From assembly GCA_910580205.1 (NCBI GenBank), contig CAJTVP010000032.1, positions 1 through 12,464 on the forward strand: a stretch of 12,464 nucleotides of DNA, in the 5' to 3' direction. The notes under the pieces are model-generated. The model was not told where the DNA came from and ran no database searches. It worked only from the letters and a program-made list of their open reading frames with translations. This stretch comes from an uncultured Eggerthellaceae bacterium. Its GTDB lineage: Bacteria > Actinomycetota > Coriobacteriia > Coriobacteriales > Eggerthellaceae. Of this stretch, positions 7,439-12,464 are shown piece after piece. Numbering within the stretch: the first letter of the stretch is position 1; each line of letters begins with the position of its first letter. Position numbers and translations under genes: made by a program.

Positions 7439-8674
7439 ATGCAGAACCGACCCAACGCCCAGATCCCCTATCTCACCCTTGACCCTGAGATCGAACGGCG
7501 GATCGAAGAGGATCGCGAGCATGGGGCCATGAGCCCTCATGCGTTCGATGATGCGGATGTGGTGCGACGCCAGGACCTTGTGAATGACCGCGCCACGCTC
7601 GTGCGGCCAGCGTTCGTGCGCGATGTTGAGAAGATCGTGAACGTGCCCGCCTACAACCGTTACGCGGGGAAGACGCAAGTGTTCTCCTTCGTCAACAATG
7701 ACGATATCACGCGACGCGGGTTGCATGTGCAGCTGGTGAACCGCGTCGCCAAGGGCATCGGGCGCCTTCTTGGCTTGAACACGGATCTGATAGAGGCCAT
7801 CGCGCTCGGGCATGACGTGGGCCACACGCCTTTCGGCCATGCGGGCGAGCGTTTCCTCTCTCAGTGCTACCACGAGCGCACAGGCGCGTATTTCAACCAC
7901 AACGTCCATTCCGTGCGCGTTCTGGACGAGCTCTATCCGCGCAACATCTCTTTGCAGACGCTGGACGGCGTGCTCACCCATAATGGCGAATTCGCGGCTA
8001 AGCGCTTGGTCCGCGGCACCACGGACAGCTTCGAAGCCCTGGACGGAGCTGTGGCCGCCTGCACGTGCGACGCCTCCCAGATCAAGCACCTGCGTCCGTC
8101 CACCTTGGAGGGCTGCGTGGTGCGCGTGAGCGATATGATCGCCTACATCGGCAAAGACCGCGCGGACGCGCTTTCCATGGGCGTCATCGAGGACATGGAT
8201 ATGTTCGACAGCGCGGTGCTGGGCAAAGACAACGGTCGCATCATCAACAACATGACCGTGGACATCGTGAACAACAGCTACGGCGAAGACGCCATCTCCA
8301 TGAGCGAGGACATCTTCCAAGACCTCAAGCTGGCGAAGCGGCAGAACAGCGCGTTCATCTATGAGCGCGAAGGGATGCTGGAAGATGCGTCCAACCTGCT
8401 GGAGCACATGTTCGAGCGCCTCTACGAACGCCTGCTGGCAGACTTGCAGCGCGGGGATGAGTCCTCCCCCATCTTCGCCCATCACATCCGCCCGCTCGCG
8501 AGCACATCCCAGACCATCAGCCAAGAGGACTATCTCGAACAGGATCCGAACCGCATCGTGGTTGACTTCATCGCATCCATGACGGATGTGTACTTCACCA
8601 GCATCTATGAGATGCTCTTCCCGGACGAAACCTACGAGATAGAGAAGCGCGGGTACTTCGCGAACTTGAAATGA
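7439..8674 (+). CDS. dgt: dGTP triphosphohydrolase-like HD-domain protein
   Basis: 411 residues of the dNTP triphosphohydrolase (Dgt/SAMHD1-like) HD superfamily, which removes the whole triphosphate from a dNTP to give nucleoside plus tripolyphosphate and so trims dNTP pools. The metal ligands are visible in order: H96 (RRGLHVQLV), H125-D126 in ALGHDVGHTPFGH, and D232 (VRVSDMIAYIG). The N-terminal NRYAGKTQVF and the C-terminal helical part match the family. The substrate could be dGTP or several dNTPs; sequence alone does not decide. ATG at 7439 (MQNRPNAQIP) is preceded by AAGGA with a 5-base spacer. An in-frame TTG at 7406 lies about at the predicted transcription start and is unlikely. The gene is divergent from dnaG and converges on the vapC-like gene, 27 bases from its stop, with no clear terminator between. 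Confidence 0.9.
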   Translation: MQNRPNAQIPYLTLDPEIERRIEEDREHGAMSPHAFDDADVVRRQDLVNDRATLVRPAFVRDVEKIVNVPAYNRYAGKTQVFSFVNNDDITRRGLHVQLVNRVAKGIGRLLGLNTDLIEAIALGHDVGHTPFGHAGERFLSQCYHERTGAYFNHNVHSVRVLDELYPRNISLQTLDGVLTHNGEFAAKRLVRGTTDSFEALDGAVAACTCDASQIKHLRPSTLEGCVVRVSDMIAYIGKDRADALSMGVIEDMDMFDSAVLGKDNGRIINNMTVDIVNNSYGEDAISMSEDIFQDLKLAKRQNSAFIYEREGMLEDASNLLEHMFERLYERLLADLQRGDESSPIFAHHIRPLASTSQTISQEDYLEQDPNRIVVDFIASMTDVYFTSIYEMLFPDETYEIEKRGYFANLK

Positions 8675-8701
8675 ACCGGCGCGTTGAAGCTTGATCTCTA
8701 G

Positions 8702-9115
8702 CTAGAAGTCGATCTCTTCCCAGCATTCGATGGTGAGCCCCGGAACGCGTTTGAACTCGTCCACGTTGTTGGTGACCAAGACCGCTGAGCGAGCCAGAGC
8801 TGTGGCAGCTATGAGATAGTCATTGCCGCCGATGGTCTTGCCCTTGCGCTCAAGCTCCGCCCGTATGCGCGCATAGTGCGCTGCGCATGCGTCATCGAAG
8901 GGAATGATCTCGAAGGGAAGCAGCAACGAATCCACCTTGAACCGTTCAGCTTCGGGATTCCTGCTCTTCTCAGCCCCCAGAAGGAGCTCCGCCTTCACCA
9001 CCGCAGGCACCTTGAAAAGGCTGGCATCGCTTTGCATGAGAAGATCATAGGCGTAGGTGAGCTTTCGGCGAGAGATGTCGATGAGGATGTTCGCATCTAG
9101 GAGATACATGGCCAT
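8702..9115 (-). CDS. vapC: VapC-type PIN-domain toxin ribonuclease
   Basis: 137 residues, the typical size of a VapC toxin, a Mg2+-dependent ribonuclease that cleaves tRNA or rRNA and is neutralised by its partner antitoxin. The acidic PIN residues are present: D7 in YLLDANILID, E43 in VKAELLLGAEKS, D99 in GGNDYLIAATALA, and D119 in NNVDEF. The active site therefore looks intact. ATG at 9115 falls one base after the antitoxin stop (TGATATG). ATG at 9127 would overlap the antitoxin by 11 bases, has a GGA 4 bases upstream and is a fair alternative. Either way the two genes are translationally coupled. The target RNA cannot be told from the sequence. Confidence 0.92.
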   Translation of the reverse strand: MAMYLLDANILIDISRRKLTYAYDLLMQSDASLFKVPAVVKAELLLGAEKSRNPEAERFKVDSLLLPFEIIPFDDACAAHYARIRAELERKGKTIGGNDYLIAATALARSAVLVTNNVDEFKRVPGLTIECWEEIDF

Positions 9116-9116
9116 A

Positions 9117-9356
9117 TCACATCGCATCCAACGCTGGAATAGGATCTGGGGGAAGATCTTCTGGGAGCTCTATATCCAACGGCTCCAGAGAATCGAAATA
9201 CCCCGGAGGCCACCCGTTCACCCAGCCTCGGCCGGATTCATGGCGCTTCTCAAGCACTTCGCGCGCATAGGAGGAGATGGATTTGCCCGCCGCTTCAGCA
9301 TCAGAGCGCAGCTCCTCCATGCATGCATCATCCATGTACAAAGATAATTGAGCCAT
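9117..9356 (-). CDS. vapB: Ribbon-helix-helix antitoxin of the VapC toxin
   Basis: 79 residues. Residues 2-8 (AQLSLYM) form the predicted DNA-binding beta strand; two helices follow (about 10-22 and 26-38) joined by GKSISSYARE, the classic ribbon-helix-helix (CopG/Arc-like) pattern. The tail from about 40 is rich in Trp, Pro, Asp and Glu (GWVNGWPPGYFDSLEPLD) and is probably the unstructured toxin-binding arm. ATG at 9356 has an excellent Shine-Dalgarno, AAGGAGG (9362-9368), 5 bases upstream. The gene precedes and touches the PIN toxin gene, the standard antitoxin-first order. The promoter region carries tandem repeats suited to autorepression. The vapB name is used by role; the antitoxin superfamily is RHH. 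Confidence 0.88.
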   Translation of the reverse strand: MAQLSLYMDDACMEELRSDAEAAGKSISSYAREVLEKRHESGRGWVNGWPPGYFDSLEPLDIELPEDLPPDPIPALDAM

Positions 9357-9376
9357 AACCGCCTCCTTCGCGCATT

Positions 9377-9419
9377 GCAAGTATACAGCAAGTATACCGT
9401 AAATGCGCCCCAAAGGCAA
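9377..9419 (-). promoter_or_regulatory. Toxin-antitoxin promoter and tandem operator
   Basis: On the minus strand a -35 TTGCCT (9414-9419) and a -10 TATACT (9391-9396) are spaced by 17 bases. A 10-base unit, GCAAGTATAC on the plus strand, occurs twice, at 9377-9386 and 9388-9397. The copies are 11 bases apart, one helical turn, and each contains the palindrome GTATAC. The repeats cover the -10 and the start region, where two RHH dimers could bind side by side and repress. Binding by the antitoxin is inferred. Confidence 0.72.
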
Positions 9420-9429
9420 GACAGAGGGC

Positions 9430-9924
9430 TCACGCACCAGCCGCAGCGCGCAGATACCCCTCATCCACGGACAAGCCATCGCCGTCCGCCGCCGTCGTGG
9501 CTAGAGCGTCGCATCGTTCGTTCTCTGGATGGCCTGCGTGCCCCTTGATCCAGTCGAAGGTGACCTCATGCCCCTCCATGGCGCGCAAAAGCTCTTCCCA
9601 GAGATCGCGGTTCGCCACTGGTTCCTTCTTCGCGGTCTTCCAGCCACGGAGCTTCCAACCTGAGATCCAGTCCTTGTTGAACGCGTCCACCACGTAGCGC
9701 GAGTCGGTCTGCACGCGCACGCGGCACGGGTGCTTGAGCGCCTGCAGGGCGCGGATCACGCCCAGGAGCTCCATGCGGTTGTTCGTGGTGAGCGAGAACC
9801 CTTCAGAGAGCTCCCGCTCATGCACGATGCCATCTTTATCCGTGAAACGCAGCAGCGCGCCGAAACCCCCATTTCCCGGATTCCCGCGCGCTGCGCCGTC
9901 GGTGAAGATGCAGACGTCTTGCAC
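9430..9924 (-). CDS. rnhA: Ribonuclease HI
   Basis: 164 residues, slightly longer than E. coli RNase HI (155). It cleaves the RNA strand of RNA-DNA hybrids, clearing R-loops and lagging-strand primers. The four catalytic carboxylates are D9 (IFTDGAARGNPG), E52 (NNRMELLGVI), D74 (QTDSRYVVDA) and D139 (NERCDALA), with the assisting H129 (WIKGHAGHPENE). A basic segment (WKLRGWKTAKKEPVANRDLW, about 90-109) corresponds to the substrate-binding protrusion. The start is GTG at 9924 with AGAGG (9929-9933) 4 bases upstream. The hppA stop is 18 bases before it, so the two are likely one transcript. The toxin-antitoxin promoter lies directly after the stop. Confidence 0.95.
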   Translation of the reverse strand: MQDVCIFTDGAARGNPGNGGFGALLRFTDKDGIVHERELSEGFSLTTNNRMELLGVIRALQALKHPCRVRVQTDSRYVVDAFNKDWISGWKLRGWKTAKKEPVANRDLWEELLRAMEGHEVTFDWIKGHAGHPENERCDALATTAADGDGLSVDEGYLRAAAGA

Positions 9925-9936
9925 GTCGCCTCTGCC

Positions 9937-9951
9937 CTGATCCTAGATCAG
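9937..9951. other. Small hairpin with the hppA stop codon as its loop
   Basis: CTGATC and GATCAG form a perfect 6-bp inverted repeat whose three loop bases are the hppA stop codon TAG (minus strand). No T-run follows, so it is not an intrinsic terminator. It could stabilise or separate the hppA and rnhA parts of a shared mRNA, or be chance. Confidence 0.35.
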
Positions 9952-12081
9952 CGTCTGGATCAGGATGAACAGCGGGCTGAATGTGAGCGAGACGATCGTC
10001 ATCAGGTTGATGAGGATGTTCATGGACGGACCAGAAGTGTCCTTGAACGGATCGCCCACCGTGTCGCCCACGACCGCGGCCTTGTGGGCCTCAGAGCCCT
10101 TGCCGCCGAAGTGGCCCTGCTCGATGTACTTCTTCGCGTTGTCCCACGCGCCGCCCGCGTTCGACATGAAGATGGCCATCAGCATGCCCGTGGCCACAGC
10201 ACCTGCGAGAAAACCGCCCAGCATGGCCGGATCGATGCAGCCGATGGCGATGGGCACCACGATGGAGATGATGCCCGGAGCCATCATCTCATGCAGAGCG
10301 GAGGTGGTGGAGATGCCCACGCACTTGTCGTATTCCGGCTCCGCCTGGTACTCCATGATCCCTGGGATCTCGCGGAATTGGCGGCGCACCTCTTCGACCA
10401 TGGCATGAGCCGCCCGGGACACCGCGCCCATGGTCAAGGCCGCGAACATGAACGGCATCATGGCGCCGATGAAGATGCCAGCCACGATCAGCGGATCAGT
10501 GAGGGACAGCTCGAAGCTGGGGATGTAGTTGTGCATCGTAGCCTGATAGGACACGAAGAGCGAGATGGCGGACAGGCCCGCGCTTGAGATGGCGAAGCCC
10601 TTCGCGATGGCGGCGGTGGTGTTGCCCACAGCATCCAGCGCGTCAGTGCGGTCGCGCACCTCTTCGGGAAGGCCGGCCATCTCAGCGATGCCGCCCGCGT
10701 TGTCAGCCACCGGGCCGTAAGCGTCCACGCCGATGGTGATGGCCGTGTTGGAGAGCATGCCCGTGGCGGCCAAGCCCACGCCGAACAGACCCACCGCGAT
10801 GGCGTTCTCAGCGGAAGCCATGGGGAACGCCATGTTGCCGAAGAAGAACGCGCCGATGATGGCCAGCGCCACCAAGCAGATGGGGGCGATGGTGGAGAGC
10901 ATGCCCGTGCCCAAGCCTTCGATGATGACCGTAGCCGCGCCCGTCTCAGCGGCTTCAGCCAGCTTGTGAACCGGCTTATAGTGGTCGGAGCAGAAGAACT
11001 CCGTGATCTTGCCGATGGCGAGACCCGCGACCAGACCGCAGAGCACGCTGCCGAACAGCCACAGCGGCTGCGCTTCCACCGCCATGCCGTTCCAGATGAA
11101 GAAGATGCCCAGGATCACGAGCACTTCAATGACGGCGGCCACATAGGTGCCGCGGTTGAGGGCCTTGTGCAGATCCGCGCCTTCCTTGGTGCGCACGGCG
11201 AACAGGCCGATGATGGAGGTGATGATGCCGCAGGCGGCGATGACGACCGGCACCACGATGGCCCAGATCTGGTCAGCGCCAGCGAAGTACCCGCCCAACG
11301 CGCCGAAGGTGATGGCCAGGATGGTGGGAGCCAGGATGGAGCCCGTGTAGCTCTCGAAGAGGTCAGCGCCCATGCCGGCCACATCTCCCACGTTGTCGCC
11401 CACGTTGTCAGCGATGGTGGCGGGGTTGCGCGGGTCGTCCTCAGGGATGCCCGCTTCCACCTTGCCCACCAGGTCAGCGCCCACATCCGCCGCCTTGGTG
11501 TAGATGCCGCCGCCCACACGGGCGAAGAGCGCCACAGCGGATGCGCCCGTGGCGAAGCCTTCCACCATGCCGATGTGCTCATGAGCCTGATGCATGATCT
11601 CCCCAGTGACGTCCACGCCGGAGATGCCGCTGAACACGAGCAGGATCAGCCAGAGGGACAGGCCCAGAAGCGCGAAGGAGGCGACGCAGAGCCCCATGGT
11701 GAGACCGGAGCGGAAGCTCACGGTGAGCGCTTTGGCGACGCTCGTCTCGGCAGCGTAGGCCGTGCGCGTGTTCGCACGCGTCGCCACGTGCATGCCCACG
11801 TACCCGGCAGCTGCGGAAAGGACGCCGCCGGTGATGAACGCCAGAGCGGTGATCCACGAGAGCGCCACGGCCATGACGATGGCCACTACCACCATGAAGA
11901 TGATGAGCAGCTTGTATTCGCTCATCAAGAACGCTTTCGCGCCTTGCTGGATCTTGATGGAGATGGAGTTCATCTTATCCGATCCGGGATCTTGGCGGAG
12001 GACCCAGCTGCCCAGATACGCCGCGACGATGATGCCGATGACGGCGCAGACAGGAGCCATCCACGCGATTGCTGTTGTCAC
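9943..12081 (-). CDS. hppA: Membrane-bound K+-dependent ion-pumping pyrophosphatase
   Basis: 712 residues, a multi-spanning membrane protein (family about 16 helices) that couples hydrolysis of pyrophosphate to export of H+ or Na+. The substrate-site motifs are intact: KAADVGADLVGKVE (196-209), DNVGDNVGDVAGMGADLFES (225-244), DAYGPVADNAGG (453-464) and, near the C-terminus, GDTVGDPFKDTSGPSMN. GNTTAAIAKG (486-495) has Ala at both positions (490, 493) that are Lys/Thr in K+-independent members, so I infer K+ dependence. E243 in DLFES sits at the gate position typical of Na+-pumping members, so Na+ or mixed Na+/H+ transport is likely but unproven. GTG at 12081 is chosen because AAAGGA (12089-12094) lies 7 bases upstream. 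ATG at 12120 and GTG at 12150 lie in or before the predicted -10. rnhA follows after 18 bases. Confidence 0.96.
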   Translation of the reverse strand: MTTAIAWMAPVCAVIGIIVAAYLGSWVLRQDPGSDKMNSISIKIQQGAKAFLMSEYKLLIIFMVVVAIVMAVALSWITALAFITGGVLSAAAGYVGMHVATRANTRTAYAAETSVAKALTVSFRSGLTMGLCVASFALLGLSLWLILLVFSGISGVDVTGEIMHQAHEHIGMVEGFATGASAVALFARVGGGIYTKAADVGADLVGKVEAGIPEDDPRNPATIADNVGDNVGDVAGMGADLFESYTGSILAPTILAITFGALGGYFAGADQIWAIVVPVVIAACGIITSIIGLFAVRTKEGADLHKALNRGTYVAAVIEVLVILGIFFIWNGMAVEAQPLWLFGSVLCGLVAGLAIGKITEFFCSDHYKPVHKLAEAAETGAATVIIEGLGTGMLSTIAPICLVALAIIGAFFFGNMAFPMASAENAIAVGLFGVGLAATGMLSNTAITIGVDAYGPVADNAGGIAEMAGLPEEVRDRTDALDAVGNTTAAIAKGFAISSAGLSAISLFVSYQATMHNYIPSFELSLTDPLIVAGIFIGAMMPFMFAALTMGAVSRAAHAMVEEVRRQFREIPGIMEYQAEPEYDKCVGISTTSALHEMMAPGIISIVVPIAIGCIDPAMLGGFLAGAVATGMLMAIFMSNAGGAWDNAKKYIEQGHFGGKGSEAHKAAVVGDTVGDPFKDTSGPSMNILINLMTIVSLTFSPLFILIQTLI

Positions 12082-12118
12082 TTTCCCATCCTTTCGTGAG
12101 GAAACTTGGCTTTGGGCC

Positions 12119-12124
12119 ATTGTA
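12119..12124 (-). promoter_or_regulatory. Candidate -10 of hppA
   Basis: TACAAT on the minus strand (one mismatch to TATAAT) lies 37 bases before the hppA GTG, predicting a leader of about 31 nt. No convincing -35 is present at 17-18 bases; a TTGACC occurs further up (12158-12163) but at the wrong distance. Confidence 0.4.
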
Positions 12125-12138
12125 AACAAGCAAATGGG

Positions 12139-12229
12139 GAATGGACGCACTTTCGCCGGTCAAATAGGCGCACGGCACCATGGGCGTTCGAAAGTGCGCG
12201 TTGGCAAAAGAGCACTGCCAACGCCATTC
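12139..12229. other. Predicted three-way-junction structure upstream of hppA (structured RNA or operator candidate)
   Basis: Three perfect stems nest with almost no unpaired bases between them. The outer stem is GAATGG (12139-12144) with CCATTC (12224-12229). Stem 1 is CGCACTTTCG (12146-12155) with CGAAAGTGCG (12189-12198). Stem 2 is CGTTGGCA (12199-12206) with TGCCAACG (12216-12223), with a 9-base loop. Only base 12145 is unpaired at the junction. Inside stem 1 the minus strand can add a small hairpin, GGTGC/GCGCC (12167-12179), with one G-U pair. I do not recognise a known riboswitch. The strand of any RNA is unclear: an hppA leader would need a promoter right of 12230, which I do not see. 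Confidence 0.6.
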
Positions 12230-12247
12230 ATTGAGATACTGCTCAGG

Positions 12248-12352
12248 TTGCTTAGCGTACCGGACGATCCCGGGTGGTGCGAAAGCTGCTCCAACAAAGA
12301 GACCTGTCCGAACGGCGGATGCGCAGGACGATCTTCCAGTTCGCTTGGTTGA
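12248..12352 (+). CDS. Doubtful 34-residue cysteine-rich reading frame
   Basis: From TTG at 12248 the frame encodes 34 residues containing CESCSNKETCPNGGC, a C-x2-C-x5-C-x4-C spacing that resembles a small zinc-binding knuckle. The frame stays open upstream into the stem-loop region, so it might be the tail of a decayed gene. There is no ATG, no good Shine-Dalgarno and no recognisable promoter. I would not call it a gene without comparative support. It ends immediately before the palindromes at 12353. Confidence 0.2.
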   Translation: MLSVPDDPGWCESCSNKETCPNGGCAGRSSSSLG

Positions 12353-12373
12353 CCATTGGCGCCCAATGGGCGC
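12353..12373. repeat. Overlapping palindromes
   Basis: Two mutually exclusive hairpins share bases: CCATTGG/CCAATGG (12353-12359, 12363-12369, loop CGC) and GCGCCC/GGGCGC (12359-12364, 12368-12373, loop AAT). A run of six T (12392-12397) follows 18 bases later, too far for a standard terminator on the plus strand. Apart from this, the three-way junction and the end repeat, I see nothing definite in the stretch right of hppA. Confidence 0.5.
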
Positions 12374-12412
12374 GCTACAGAGCTTCCTTGGTTTTTTATC
12401 CGACCTGGGCCC

Positions 12413-12464
12413 GATGCTCCTATAGATGTCAACCCCTTCTCTGGCGGGGTTGGCGGACCTCGCC
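12413..12464. repeat. Right arm of the 52-bp perfect inverted repeat
   Basis: Exact reverse complement of 2-53, including the CAACCCC/GGGGTTG hairpin. Read from 12413 outwards it begins GATGCTCCTATAGATGTC, so both arms point out of the window in the same sense, as expected if two copies of one element flank this segment in opposite orientation. The true length of the repeat cannot be seen. Confidence 0.85.

Noticed and set aside
8675..8701. Bidirectional terminator between dgt and the toxin gene
   Set aside because: Only a short AAGCTT palindrome is present; there is no stable stem and no T-run.
10966..12099. Long plus-strand open frame opposite hppA, and a similar minus-strand frame opposite dgt (7394-8524)
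   Set aside because: Both give low-complexity His/Asp/Arg-rich products without domains and lie exactly over well-identified genes.
12160..12432. Minus-strand 90-codon open frame at the right edge
   Set aside because: No motif, it runs through the palindromes and into the inverted repeat, and it has no ribosome site.
1..12464. tRNA, rRNA, CRISPR array or prophage
   Set aside because: No cloverleaf with a GGTTCGA T-arm, no regularly spaced repeats and no phage or integrase genes were seen by eye.

Overview
The window looks like chromosomal DNA from a GC-rich (about 60% by eye) actinobacterium. I infer Coriobacteriia, probably Eggerthellaceae. The grounds are the Gram-positive type LexA box, the dgt/dnaG neighbourhood, a K+-dependent membrane pyrophosphatase, a 443-residue hexameric-type glutamate dehydrogenase and the codon use. 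The taxon is an inference, not a measurement. Most of the window is ordinary core genome.

Layout. The left edge (2-53) is one arm of a 52-bp perfect inverted repeat whose other arm is the right edge (12413-12464). A clear intrinsic terminator (86-113) ends gdhA (137-1468, minus), which has its own TATAAT promoter. Further right, also on the minus strand, lie a small membrane-anchored protein of unknown function (1654-2394), uvrA (2414-5341) and dnaG (5495-7337 region). uvrA has a promoter with a LexA-type box between its -35 and -10, so it is an SOS gene here. It runs almost directly into the unknown gene. dgt (7439-8674, plus) is transcribed away from dnaG, from an extended -10 promoter. A vapBC-type toxin-antitoxin pair (8702-9356, minus) follows, with a tandem GTATAC operator over its promoter. 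Then come rnhA (9430-9924, minus) and hppA (9943-12081, minus), which are 18 nt apart and probably co-transcribed in the order hppA-rnhA.

Function. DnaG (primer synthesis), UvrA (nucleotide excision repair), Dgt (dNTP pool control) and RNase HI (RNA-DNA hybrid removal) make this a DNA replication and repair neighbourhood. GdhA links ammonium and 2-oxoglutarate metabolism. HppA couples pyrophosphate hydrolysis to ion pumping; because pyrophosphate is released by polymerisation reactions, the two themes are loosely connected.

The least explained part is the 383 bases right of hppA. They hold no convincing gene. They do hold a compact set of perfectly complementary segments (12139-12229) that folds on paper into a three-way junction, then a short cysteine-rich reading frame, overlapping palindromes and the terminal repeat. 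The three-way junction is the best candidate for something undescribed.
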